From NCBI GenBank assembly GCA_035943635.1, contig DASZBX010000035.1, forward strand, positions 1-64,000: a DNA stretch of 64,000 bases, in the 5' to 3' direction. The translations under genes and the position numbers were made by a program. The notes beneath the pieces are model-generated. The model did no database searches. It was not told the DNA's origin and saw only the letters and a list, made by a program, of their open reading frames with translations. Shown here one piece after another: positions 24,851 to 34,139 of the stretch (positions within the stretch are counted from its first letter, which is position 1; each line of letters starts with the position of its first letter). The DNA is from DASZBX01 sp035943635. GTDB taxonomy: Bacteria > Actinomycetota > Actinomycetes > Streptomycetales > Catenulisporaceae.

Positions 24851-26352
24851 TCAGACCATGGACCAGATCTCCGGGTCGCCGTCGATCAGGCCCGGGTGGG
24901 GTGCCGGGGTGATGTGGCCGCCGCTCATGGGGATTGCGGTGGGTGGGCGTTGGCGGCTTCTTTGTGCCACTCTCTCGGCGACGACCTCGGCGATGGTGTC
25001 GGCGTCCACGATCGTTGGTGAGTCGGCATCTTCGGCGCGGGGCCTCACCTGGACGTGGGAGCCGACTTCGTCGATCAGGTCGAGCGCAGAGGAGGGCAGG
25101 AAACCGGCCGGGTCGTACTGCGGCGCCATCACTACGGCAGCCGCGATCGCTTCGGGCGTGAAGGTGATGCTGTGATGCGCTTCGAAGTATTGCCGTCGGC
25201 TCGCGACGATCTCCACAGCTTCTTCGACGGACGGCTCATCGATCTGGATCTCGTACAGCGCGCTCTCCAGAGCGGGATTCGACCGGACGCGGTCTGCGGC
25301 CTCTTGCCCGGTGACGATCCCGATGGTCCGGACACGGGGGCTGAACAGCATGCTCGTCAGTGCCGGCCAAGGGTCGACATTCGCCCAACGGGCATTCGGG
25401 CTCAGGAATCGGTCAAGATCGTCGATGAAGAGCAGGGCACCGGACTCCCTGGCCGCCTCGCGGATTCTCCTCAACCGATTGTCGAGATCAGCCTGAGTCT
25501 GCACGTTGTGAAACAGCTGGTCGGCGGCCAGTTCATAAAGTCCGCAGTCGGAGAGCGGACCAGCCAGATCCGTGGCGACGGCCTTGGCCAAGCCGATGAT
25601 CGTGGAGGTCTTGCCGACTCCCTTGTCGCCGACCAGCAGTGGACTGTTATGACTTCGGCGAGCCAGCACCCGGATGATCTGCTGGATCTCCTTCTCCCGG
25701 GGGACGACCGGGTCGACCCAGCCGTTGCGGGCTGCTCGAACCAGGTCGGGGCCGAATTGGGTCAGTTGGAATTCGGACGCGACTCTGCTGCGGGCCCACC
25801 CCGACGGCAAGGCGGGCGGCTCTGTCCGGGACTCGGGCGGAGCAGGCTGCTTGGCACCCGCCGGTTCCTCTCGGCGCGGATTCGTCTTCTCCGGCGGCGA
25901 CGTCGGCCGGAGCTGGGACACCTTGTCGCGGATCATCTCCCGATCCACGTTGAGCCGGGTCAGGATCTGGATCGCAGTGCCGTCGTTCTCCCGCGCCAAC
26001 CCCAACAAGAGGTGTTCGGTGTCGACCATTTTGCGGGCCAGCCGGCGTGCCTCGCTCTTGGCGGCCAAGCTGACCACGCCCTTGGCCTGCGCAGTGAACT
26101 GAATGACCAGCGGCGAGGCTGGTTGCCCCGCCCTCTGCCCTTCCTCACGACAGCGAGGTCGCGCACGCTCTGTGGGTAGACTTTGAGTGCCTCCAACGCC
26201 TTCGCGGCGACCCCCTCGCCCTCGAGGATCAGCCCGAGCAGCAGGTGCTCTGTATCGATGCTGCTTTGACCATGGTGCCTGGCCTCAGCCTCGGCTATGT
26301 CGAGGACCTTCATCGCCCCGGCAGTGAAATCTTCGTACATAGTGGCCGTCAC
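24851..26352 (-). CDS. Clp-N/AAA+ ATPase, last gene of the caspase cassette (frameshifted as given)
   Basis: The product has two Clp N-terminal repeats (MYEDFTAGAMKVLDIAEAEA...DTEHLLLGL and, in the next frame, AKGVVSLAAKSEARR...DTEHLLLGL), a Pro-rich linker, one AAA+ domain (Walker A GDKGVGKTS; Walker B LLFIDDLDR with Asp where Glu is usual) and a small domain ending LPSSALDLIDEVGS. It is like ClpC D1; no D2 or ClpP-loop is present. The frame must shift by 1 nt near 26110-26135 (a base deletion or sequence error). Start GTG 26352 overlaps the caspase stop (GTGA); ATG 26340 fits the ClpN start better. It probably provides NTP-driven control of the caspase. Confidence 0.75.
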
Positions 26353-27665
26353 ACCTCCGGATCGTCGGGAAGCATGTCCAAGTCCTGACGTGCGCGGACA
26401 GTGTGCGGATGCTCCGGCCCCAATGTCCGCTCCCGTGCCACTGCGACCTCACTGAGCACGGCTTTCGCTTCTTCGATCTCGCCGACTCCGAGGAGGTTGC
26501 GCGCCAGCATGTGGGCGGTGCGCAAGGTGTGCTCGTCGTCGCCGCCCAAGGCGCGGCGGCGGTCTGGGAGCAGGATCCTGAGCATGGCGAGGGCTTCCTG
26601 CCGTCGGCCTGCTTCGCCGAGTGCGACCGCTAGGAACTGACGCGTCTTCAGGCAGTCGGGATGGTCGCGGCCTAGAGCCAGCACCTGTCGGGGAAGCAGA
26701 TCCGCGAGCAGCTGCGCGCCCTGCTGCGGATCGCCTCCGGCGCTCGTGCATAGCCCTAGGTACTGGGACGTCCGGAGCGCGTCTTCGTGCGTATCGCCGA
26801 GCAAGCGCACCTGTTGCTCATAGACCGGCTTCAACGTGGCCGTGGCCGTCGCCCAATCCCTGCCGCTCTCCGCCTTCTCCATCGCCTCAGCACACTGCTT
26901 CCGTAGGCGAGGAGCCATCGTCTCGGGATACGCCCGGTTCACTGCGAGGACCAGCTGATCGGCGTTGCGAGTCCCACGCGGCTGCGGTAGAGGCAGGCCT
27001 TCGGAACGCATGATGCCGTACAGCCGCCGATACAGTTCACCCATCGTCAGGAACTCCGGCGCGTCCGGAACCCCCTGAACCAGCAACCGGATCAGACGTC
27101 CGGTGAAAGCGGTGTGCTGCTCGCCCTCCAGGATCAGGGAGACCCGGTCGGGAGGCGATGACGCGAGGACGTACGTCCCATCGACCTCGATCTGCTCGAA
27201 GATCACATCGTCCGTCGTCGACATGGTGTCCGACACCGCGCGTCCACTGAAACAGCAGTCGAGGATGATCACCTTCGTCTTCGCCCGGCTGTCGTGCACG
27301 TAGTGGCGCAGCGTGTCGTAGGCGAGAGCGCCGAACTCGGGGGCGGCGAAGGCGGTGTTGGGCAGCGCGAGGTACAGCTCGTGGCGCTTGCTGCTGATCA
27401 CGCCGTGGCCGGAGTAGTACACGAGCAGCAGTTCCTCGGCCCCGCCGGCCGCGGTCGTCAGATCGGCGCCCAGGCGTTCCAGGTTCCCGTCCAGCAGCTT
27501 CGCGCAGTTCTCAGCCGGGAACACGCCGAACTCCGGGTCGGTCAGCGCCGCGCAGAGGTCCTCGACCGTCGCCTTCACGGCCTCCAGCGGACCCAGGGTC
27601 TCGTCTGTGTAAGTGCTCGTGCCGATCAAGAGCGCCCTGGACCGCCGGCCGTCCGGAAGACTCAT
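26349..27665 (-). CDS. Caspase-family (C14) protease with C-terminal TPRs
   Basis: A 438-residue protein. The N-terminal ~230 residues are a caspase/metacaspase-like domain with the catalytic His in LVYYSGHGV (His87) and Cys in ILDCCFSG (Cys138, by alignment with DxCHSG). The C-terminal ~150 residues are tetratricopeptide repeats of the NB-ARC/Fic-linked kind (repeated LGxxHPDxLxTR, e.g. ALGRDHPDCLKTRQFLAVALGEAG). Such TPRs can bind a partner or sensor. The gene is 7 bp from the EACC1-like gene and overlaps the ATPase gene, a clear operon. The probable role is a regulated suicide protease in a conflict system. Confidence 0.92.
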   Translation of the reverse strand: MSLPDGRRSRALLIGTSTYTDETLGPLEAVKATVEDLCAALTDPEFGVFPAENCAKLLDGNLERLGADLTTAAGGAEELLLVYYSGHGVISSKRHELYLALPNTAFAAPEFGALAYDTLRHYVHDSRAKTKVIILDCCFSGRAVSDTMSTTDDVIFEQIEVDGTYVLASSPPDRVSLILEGEQHTAFTGRLIRLLVQGVPDAPEFLTMGELYRRLYGIMRSEGLPLPQPRGTRNADQLVLAVNRAYPETMAPRLRKQCAEAMEKAESGRDWATATATLKPVYEQQVRLLGDTHEDALRTSQYLGLCTSAGGDPQQGAQLLADLLPRQVLALGRDHPDCLKTRQFLAVALGEAGRRQEALAMLRILLPDRRRALGGDDEHTLRTAHMLARNLLGVGEIEEAKAVLSEVAVARERTLGPEHPHTVRARQDLDMLPDDPEV

Positions 27666-27672
27666 CCGCCGC

Positions 27673-28233
27673 TCACTCGGCCGGACCGGTCAGCTCCGCG
27701 GGGCCGTTCGTCGTGGCCTCGATGGCGGGCGCAGTCGCAGACGCGGGCGCAGTCGCGGGAACGGGCACGCGCGTCGGCCCCGGCGCCGCCTGCTGCGTCA
27801 TCTCCATGGCCTGGACCAGCAGTGACTTCACCTCGCCGGCCTTGGCCCGGTCGGCGTCGATCTCCACCACCCGGCCGCCGGAGACCGGCACCCGGATCCG
27901 GTAGGTGGACCGCCGGGGTTGTTCGAACCATGACTTGATCGAGGCCGCGAGCACGGTCAGCGCGCCGCCGGAGCCGAGCGCGATCTCCAGCGCGGCCGGG
28001 ATCGCGCCCATCTCGCGCGGGCCCGGGATAGTCCCGCTCCCGCCCGGGGCCGTCGGCGTCCTGACCAGGTCGACCCGTCCGGACAGTTCGTATTCGGCGC
28101 GCAGCCAGTCGCACAGGTCTTCGAGTTCGGCCAGGCGGGGCTCGGGCCCGTCGTCGTCCGCCGCGACCACGGACAGCCGCACGGCCTCAGGCCGGGCCGG
28201 CGCAGTACCGTCCGCCGCCGCACTGTCCGACAT
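27673..28233 (-). CDS. EACC1-like (effector-associated constant component) protein
   Basis: A 186-residue protein from ATG 28233 (with GAGGG upstream). Residues ~25-125 have the shape of the EACC1 family that accompanies effector-associated-domain systems: a LAELEDLCDWLRAEYEL helix, PGPREMGAIPAALEIALGS and a hydrophobic helix GGALTVLAASIKSWFEQ, then strands RSTYRIRVPVSGGRVVEIDADRA and an acidic/Pro tail. These proteins are thought to sit at the membrane or hold the effectors together. Its place directly upstream of a caspase gene supports the assignment; the family call is by resemblance only. Confidence 0.7.
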   Translation of the reverse strand: MSDSAAADGTAPARPEAVRLSVVAADDDGPEPRLAELEDLCDWLRAEYELSGRVDLVRTPTAPGGSGTIPGPREMGAIPAALEIALGSGGALTVLAASIKSWFEQPRRSTYRIRVPVSGGRVVEIDADRAKAGEVKSLLVQAMEMTQQAAPGPTRVPVPATAPASATAPAIEATTNGPAELTGPAE

Positions 28234-28359
28234 GCCGCCCTCACTTCCCGCCGATGATTCGATCACACCGTGCTCCCCAGTCGATGGTAGTACCAATGCA
28301 CACGCGTCGGACCGTATTTGCCGCGTGTTGTCCGGACCCGGATTCCGGCTGCGGCCAGG

Positions 28360-29619
28360 TCAGGCGGCCGGCTGCGCCTGTCGACACCGTTCCGTGTAAG
28401 GGTGGTCGTTTCCCAGGACCCGGATATGGTCGGCGAGCGAGACGGCGAGTTCCTTGCGTCCCTGCTCCACATCGCCGGTCGCGACCAGGGCCTCGGCCGC
28501 CCGTCGCCGCGCAGTCAGCGGAATATGATGCTCAGGCCCGAATTCCTGAAGGCTCTGACCAGCCAGAACCCTGGCCAGCCCGAGGGACTCGTCGGCGCGC
28601 CCGTCGGCGGTCAACGCCTCGCACAGGGCGACACCGGCCGTGAGGGCGTGAAAGTGCGGCCGGCCCCAGCGCCACAGCAGATGCTCGTACGCGTACCTCG
28701 TGGCGTCCACGGCCTCGGCCGTCTTGCCCAGCGCCACCAGTGATCTGCCCTCGATGACATAGGCGACCAGGGTGTTGGAGTGCTCGGGGCCGAAGTGCGC
28801 GGCGAACACGTCCGCGGCCTGTCTCGCCTCGGCGGCGGCCGTGTGGGGATCGCCGAGGAAGTTCAGCAGTTGGGCGTGCTGTACCCGGAAGAGGTGCAGG
28901 CTCGGATGGCTGGTGCCGTATTTCTTCGCCATGAGTTCGGCGGCCGCGGTGATCTTCTCCAGCGCCTCGGTGAACCGGCCGGCCGCGACGAGGGTGAGCC
29001 GGTGTGTCATGTCGATCGAGGCCCGCACAGTCGCGTCCGGGGTCACGAAGGCCGACATCGCCTCCCGCAGTTCCCCGCACAGGTCCAGCGATTCGGCGAA
29101 GCGGCCGACCATCGTCAGGGATCTGGCGTACGTGGACTGAGACCGCAGGGTGATCAGGCTGCGCCGGCCGAAGGTCCGCGACGCGTCGTCGAACGCGGCC
29201 TTGGCCGGATCGACTACGGACACGGGTGATTCACGCGCCGCCATCGCCTGCAGGAGCGAGTCCCGGGCGTGGAACGTCATCTCGTGGCCGGGGCCGAGCA
29301 CGGCCAGGCACCGGTCGGCGAGCGACCGGGCCTCGGTCAGGGCCTCGGGCTGGTCGAGGCTCAAGAGCACATTGACGTGGCCGACCCGCTGGACGAACGT
29401 CGAGGGCGAATCGGCCCCGGACACCGCGGCGGCCAGTGACACGATCTCCCGTTGCGTGCTTTCCTGCGTTGCGTAGTCGGCCTTCGCGGTCGCCGTCTTC
29501 AGTTGCTCGCGCAGATAGGCCAGCCTTCTGGCGACCGCCTGGGCCGTCTCGGGAGCGATCGCGGGCTGATTGTCGGGCCGGTCCGGTGTCCCCGCCGGCT
29601 TCCCCCATCCGGAATTCAT
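28360..29619 (-). CDS. TPR-repeat protein, first gene of the caspase cassette
   Basis: A 419-residue protein from ATG 29619. After an unstructured N-terminus it consists of about 8-9 TPR-like helical pairs, of the same class as those in the caspase (LGPGHEMTFHARDSLLQAMA, GTSHPSLHLFRVQHAQLL, FGPEHSNTLVAYVIEGRSLV, FGPEHHIPLTARRRAAEALV, LGNDHPYTERC). No catalytic domain is seen. It is 126 bp upstream of the EACC1 gene, in the same direction, and likely acts as sensor or scaffold of the cassette, e.g. by binding the caspase's own TPRs. No clear ribosome-binding site is seen at its start. Confidence 0.8.
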   Translation of the reverse strand: MNSGWGKPAGTPDRPDNQPAIAPETAQAVARRLAYLREQLKTATAKADYATQESTQREIVSLAAAVSGADSPSTFVQRVGHVNVLLSLDQPEALTEARSLADRCLAVLGPGHEMTFHARDSLLQAMAARESPVSVVDPAKAAFDDASRTFGRRSLITLRSQSTYARSLTMVGRFAESLDLCGELREAMSAFVTPDATVRASIDMTHRLTLVAAGRFTEALEKITAAAELMAKKYGTSHPSLHLFRVQHAQLLNFLGDPHTAAAEARQAADVFAAHFGPEHSNTLVAYVIEGRSLVALGKTAEAVDATRYAYEHLLWRWGRPHFHALTAGVALCEALTADGRADESLGLARVLAGQSLQEFGPEHHIPLTARRRAAEALVATGDVEQGRKELAVSLADHIRVLGNDHPYTERCRQAQPAA

Positions 29620-29738
29620 GCGGCGCAGCTTAACAGGGTGCTGGCTGGGCCCGGCGGCTGCAAAGCGTTGTGCATTTTTCGTCACACGCCCTTGACGCGG
29701 CCAGGCCCGCTCTTCATCATATGGCCAAGGTGTACGAA

Positions 29739-29752
29739 TTGTAACGTTTCAA
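29739..29752. promoter_or_regulatory. LacI-type operator before the rhamnose operon
   Basis: TTGTAACGTTTCAA is palindromic around a central CG with one mismatch (TTGWAACGTTWCAA). Similar sequences lie before and at the end of the LacI gene (35101, 36179). It is 33 bp upstream of the permease ATG, the expected place for the cluster repressor. Confidence 0.6.
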
Positions 29753-29784
29753 CCGGTCCGCACGACCGGGCTCGGAGCGCGCCG

Positions 29785-30731
29785 ATGACCACGTCCAGCA
29801 CCGATCCCGAGGTGAGCCGGCCGATGCCCCCGGAGCAGAACCAGAACACTGCGACACAGCATCAGGGCACTGCGACGGCCGGAGCCGCGACATCGACTGC
29901 CGCCGGAACGAACCCGAACGCCCCCGCGGCCGCGAACGCCGCCGCCCGCCTGGGCCAAGGACTGCGCGCCCTGCTGCACTACCGCGAGATCGGCATCTTC
30001 TCGGTCCTGGTCCTGCTGGTCCTGGCCACCTCGCTCGGCAACGACCGCTTCCTCGGCGCGGTGAACCTCCAGGGCATGGAACTTGACTGGTCCAGCCTGG
30101 CCATCCTCGCCGCGGGCGAGGCCATCGTGATCATCACGCGCAACGTCGACCTGTCCGTCGGTTCGACCATGGGCCTGGCCGCGAACGTCGCGGGCCGGCT
30201 GATGGCCGACCACCCGACCCTCCCGGCCGGTTCCTCGGCGCGCCCTACCCGGTCTTCATCGCCCTCGCGGTGGTCCTGGCCGCCGGGTTCTACCTGCGCA
30301 ACCTGCGCTCCGGCCGGGACCTGTACGCGATCGGGTCCAACCCGCCCGCGGCGCAGCGGATCGGGGTGGCGGTCCGGCGCCGGCTGTTCGGCGCCTTCGT
30401 CACCTCCGGCGCCCTGGCCGGCCTGGCCGGGGCGATCTACACCGCCCGGTAAGCCGCGGTCGACTCCGGGGTCGGCACCGGGATGGAACTGAACGTGGTC
30501 GCCGCCATGGTGGTCGGCGGGATGGCGATCTTCGGCGGCAGCGGGTCCGTGCTCGGCGCGGCGATCGGCGCGGCGCTGCTGACCGCGATCGGCAGCTCCC
30601 TGGGCGTCCTGGGGGTCAGCCCCTACTGGGTGCAGGCGATGGTCGGCGTGCTGATCCTCGGCGCGATCGCGGTCGACCGGCTGGTGGTCCTGCGGCTGGC
30701 CGACCGACTCAGGGAACAGAGGCACTCATGA
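29785..30731 (+). pseudogene. Degraded sugar ABC-transporter permease (RbsC/RhaP type)
   Basis: The N-terminal part (ALLHYREIGIFSVLVLL, LAILAAGEAIVIITRNVDLSVGS, NVAGRLMADHP) is in one frame up to about 30228. The rest, from FLGAPYPVFIALAVVLAAGFYLRN on, is in another frame, and roughly 60 residues of a normal ~330-residue permease (helices in the middle) are missing. In that second frame a TAA at 30450-30452 replaces the expected Tyr codon in TAR(Y)AAVDSG. The C-terminus GMELNVVAAMVVGGMAIFGGSGSV is still recognisable. So it has at least two lesions. The last bases (ATGA) overlap the start of the next gene. Confidence 0.85.
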
Positions 30732-31856
30732 CCGCGAACGAGGGGAACGGCGTGGACGGCGTGAACCAGACCGGCGATCAGAAGGGCGTGAAGGCGATCC
30801 TCGCGGCCCGGAGCATCGAGCTGCCCTCGTGGGCGTTCGGCAACTCGGGCACCCGGTTCAAGGTCTTCGCCCAGCCGGGGGTGCCGCGCGATCCGGTCGA
30901 GAAGATCGCCGACGCCGCGCAGGTGCACCGCTACACCGGGGCGGCGCCGACAGTGTCCCTGCACATCCCCTGGGACCGGGTCGCGGACTACGCCGCCCTG
31001 GCCCGGCACGCCGGCGGCCTCGGCGTGCGGCTCGGGGTGATCAACGCCAACACCTTCCAGGACGAGGACTACCGCCTGGGCAGCGTCTGCCATGCGGACC
31101 CGGCGGTGCGCCGCAAGGCCGTGGACCACCTGCTCGAATGCGTCGACATCATGGACGCGACCGGGTCGCGGGACCTGAAGCTGTGGTTCGCCGACGGCAC
31201 CGACTACCCCGGCCAGGACGACCTGCGCGACCGGCAGGACCGGCTGGCCGAGTCCCTGGCCCTGGTCTACGACCGGCTGGGCCCGGACCAGCGGATCCTG
31301 CTGCGACGTCCCAATTGGGTCGCCCGGGCCGCCCGGCCGGACCGACACCGCCGCGCTGGTGGCCGCCGCCGCGACCGCGCCGCCCTTCGCGGCGCTGGTC
31401 GACCCGGACGACCCGTCGTTCGTCGCCCCCGGCGACATGCCCACCCGGATCGCCGCCTACTGCCGCCGCACCGGCCAGCGACCGCCCGCCGACCGGGCCG
31501 GATTCACCCGCTGCATCCTGGAAAGCCTCGCGATCGGCCACCGATCGGCGATCATGGATGCCATGAGGTTGTCCGGACGCGGCGTCGACGTGGTGCACCT
31601 GGTCGGAGGAGGGGCCCGCAACGAGCTGCTGTGCCAGCTGACCGCGGACGCCTGCGGCCTGCCGGTCGTGGCCGGACCGGTCGAGGCCACCGCGCTGGGC
31701 AACGTCCTGGTCCAGGCCCGCCGGGACCATCCCCGGCTGGCCGACCGCACCGCGCTGCGGGCGTTCGCCGCCGCCACCCAGCCGGTGCACCGCTACGAAC
31801 CACGGCGAGCCGACGCCCACGCCTGGGCGGCCGCGGCCCGGGTCGGCCGGGGATAG
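30728..31856 (+). pseudogene. Fusion relic: L-rhamnose isomerase N-part joined to rhamnulokinase C-part
   Basis: The first ~193 codons are the N-terminal half of an actinobacterial L-rhamnose isomerase (ELPSWAFGNSGTRFKVFAQPG, DAAQVHRYTGAAPTVSLHIPW, LKLWFADGTDYPGQDDLR). Near 31306-31335 the sequence jumps to another frame and becomes the last ~175 residues of a rhamnulokinase (FGGY) with VVHLVGGGARNELLCQLTADA and GPVEATALGNVLVQAR. The isomerase back half, the aldolase/dehydrogenase gene that usually lies between and the kinase front are gone. A single large deletion explains the structure. No functional product is expected. Confidence 0.85.
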
Positions 31857-31869
31857 GAAGGGAGCGGCC

Positions 31870-32583
31870 GTGCGCGTCGCACTGTTCATCACCTGCTTCA
31901 ATGACACGATGTTCCCCGGCGTCGGCCGGGCCACCGTCGCCGTCCTCGAACGCCTCGGCGTGCAGGTCGACTTCCCGGCCGCGCAGACCTGCTGCGGCCA
32001 GATGCACTTCAACTCCGGCTACCGGCGCGAATGCGAGCCGCTGGTGCGCGACTTCGCCGCCGCGTTCGCCGGATACGAGGCCGTGGTCACCCCGTCCGCG
32101 TCCTGCGCCGCGATGGTGCGCAACCATCACCGCGTCGTGCAGCCCGACGTCGCGGTCCCGCAGGTGTACGAGCTGTCCGAGTTCCTGGTCGACGTGCTCG
32201 GGGTCACGGACGTCGGCGCGTACTTCCCCGGCCCGGTCACCTTCCACCCGACCTGCCACTCGCAGCGCCTGCTCGGCATCGGCGACCGGCCGCAACGCCT
32301 GCTCGCGGCGGTCGACGGTCTGGTCCTGACGCCGCTGGCGAACCCGGCCGAGTGCTGCGGGTTCGGCGGGACGTTCAGCGTGAAGAACCCGGACGTGTCG
32401 GTCGCGATGGGCCTGGACAAGGTCGCCGACGTCACCGCGACCGGCGCCCGCACCCTGGTCAGCGCCGACACCTCCTGCCTGATGCACATCGGCGGCCTGC
32501 TCTCCCGGCAGGGCTCGCCGGTCACCACGATGCATCTGGCCGAGATCCTCGCGTCGACCAGGGAATCGGCGGCCGGCCGGTGA
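31870..32583 (+). CDS. lutA: (Fe-S)-binding lactate utilization protein LutA-like
   Basis: A 237-residue protein with two CCG domains: CCGQMHFNSGYRREC (about 43) and CHSQRLLG ... CCGFGGTFS (about 160), both characteristic of LutA/GlcF-type subunits that carry Fe-S clusters. It acts with LutB and LutC in NAD-independent oxidation of L-lactate to pyruvate, at the membrane/cytoplasm. GTG 31870 follows GGAGCGG. It overlaps the next gene by GTGA. In rhamnose clusters these genes handle lactate from lactaldehyde. Intact here, unlike the genes before it. Confidence 0.88.
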   Translation: MRVALFITCFNDTMFPGVGRATVAVLERLGVQVDFPAAQTCCGQMHFNSGYRRECEPLVRDFAAAFAGYEAVVTPSASCAAMVRNHHRVVQPDVAVPQVYELSEFLVDVLGVTDVGAYFPGPVTFHPTCHSQRLLGIGDRPQRLLAAVDGLVLTPLANPAECCGFGGTFSVKNPDVSVAMGLDKVADVTATGARTLVSADTSCLMHIGGLLSRQGSPVTTMHLAEILASTRESAAGR

Positions 32584-34139
32584 ACACGCAGGTGGATGCG
32601 CCGACGAGCACCCCGACCCCGACGTTCCTGGGCATGCCGCCGTTCCCGGTCGCGGCCCGCGCGGCCCTCGCCGACACCCAGCTGCGCGACAACCTCGGCC
32701 GGGCTACCGCGACCATCCGGGACAAGCGGCTGCGGGCGATCGCCGAACTGCCGGACTGGGAGCAGCTGCGCGCGGCCGGCGCCGCGATCAAGGACGACGT
32801 CTTGGCCCGCCTGCCCGACCTGCTCGCCGAGCTGGAAGGCACCGTGACCGCGGCCGGCGGCACCGTGCACTGGGCCCGGGACGCCGCCGAGGCGAACGCG
32901 ATCGTCGCCCGGATCGCGCGCGAGGCCGGGGTCCGGGAGGTGGTGAAGGTCAAGTCGATGGCCACCCAGGAGATCGAGCTGAACGCGGCGCTGGAGGCCG
33001 CGGGCGTGGACGTGTGGGAGACCGACCTGGCCGAGCTGATCGTCCAGCTCGGCCACGATCTGCCCAGCCACATCCTGGTCCCGGCGATCCACCGCAACCG
33101 GACCGAGATCCGGGACATCTTCCGGCGCGAGATGGGCGCGGTCGGCCGCCCGGCCCCGGACGGGCTGACCGACGCCCCGGCCGCCCTGGCCGAGGCCGCC
33201 CGGCTGCACCTGCGGGAGAAGTTCCTGCGCGCCGAGATGGCCGTGTCCGGCGGCAATTTCGCGGTCGCGGACACCGGGACCGTCGTCGTGCTCGAATCCG
33301 AGGGCAACGGCCGGATGTGCCTGACCCTGCCGCGCGTGCTGGTCACCGTGCTGGGGATCGAGAAGCTGGTGCCGACCTTCGCCGATCTGGAGGTCTTCCT
33401 GCAACTGCTGCCGCGTTCGTCCACGGCCGAGCGGATGAATCCGTACACGTCGATGTGGACCGGGGTCACCCCCGGGGACGGCCCGCAGGAGTTCCATTTG
33501 GTGCTGCTCGACAACGGACGCACCGACACTCTGGCCGACGAGGTCGGGCGGCAGGCGTTGCGCTGCATCCGGTGTTCGGCCTGCCTGAACGTGTGCCCTG
33601 TCTATACCCGGACCGGCGGTAAGGCGTACGGATCGGCGTACCCGGGCCCGATCGGCGCGATCCTGACCCCGCAGCTGCGCGGACTCAACCAGCACGCGGT
33701 CGACGAGCAGACCGCGTCCCTGCCGTTCGCGTCGAGCCTGTGCGGCGCGTGTTATGAGGCGTGCCCGGTGAAGATCGACATTCCGGAAGTGCTCGTGCAC
33801 CTGCGCGCCAAGGTTATCGATCACGCACGCGGGCGCGGTTCGCGTGGTGGCGAACATCCTGCCGCACTCGGCAGCTCCAGCTCCGCTGGCGCGCCCGGCG
33901 GTGACCATGGGCACAACCACCATCGGGCCGAGCGGGCCGCGATGGCGCTGTTGAGTGCCACGTTCGCCAAACCGGCCCGCCTCGCCGCCGCCCAGCGGCT
34001 CGGCGGCGCGCTGTTCGGCCGGAACCCGAGCCGTCGGCTGCGCCTGCGCGGACCCGGCTGGATCGGTGCCTGGTTCGGCGCCCGCGACCTCGCGCCACCC
34101 GCCCGCGAGTCCTTCCGCCGCTGGTGGGCGCGACGATGA
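32580..34139 (+). CDS. lutB: Lactate utilization iron-sulfur protein LutB-like
   Basis: A 519-residue protein. The N-terminal ~330 residues are the LUD domain (VVKVKSMATQEIELNAALEAAG, AVSGGNFAVADTGTVVVLESEGN). A two-cluster ferredoxin-like region follows: CIRCSACLNVCPVY (about 335) and CGACYEACPVKI (about 385), then a basic C-terminal tail. It transfers electrons from lactate in the LutABC complex. The GTG start overlaps the lutA stop codon, so it is coupled. An extra poorly conserved segment (GRGSRGGEHPAALGSSSSAGAP) lies after the clusters. Confidence 0.9.
   Translation: MNTQVDAPTSTPTPTFLGMPPFPVAARAALADTQLRDNLGRATATIRDKRLRAIAELPDWEQLRAAGAAIKDDVLARLPDLLAELEGTVTAAGGTVHWARDAAEANAIVARIAREAGVREVVKVKSMATQEIELNAALEAAGVDVWETDLAELIVQLGHDLPSHILVPAIHRNRTEIRDIFRREMGAVGRPAPDGLTDAPAALAEAARLHLREKFLRAEMAVSGGNFAVADTGTVVVLESEGNGRMCLTLPRVLVTVLGIEKLVPTFADLEVFLQLLPRSSTAERMNPYTSMWTGVTPGDGPQEFHLVLLDNGRTDTLADEVGRQALRCIRCSACLNVCPVYTRTGGKAYGSAYPGPIGAILTPQLRGLNQHAVDEQTASLPFASSLCGACYEACPVKIDIPEVLVHLRAKVIDHARGRGSRGGEHPAALGSSSSAGAPGGDHGHNHHRAERAAMALLSATFAKPARLAAAQRLGGALFGRNPSRRLRLRGPGWIGAWFGARDLAPPARESFRRWWARR

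Noticed and set aside
26105..26140. Programmed -1 frameshift in the ClpN-AAA+ gene
   Set aside because: The direction fits -1, but I see no slippery heptamer or stimulating structure; a deletion or sequence error is simpler.
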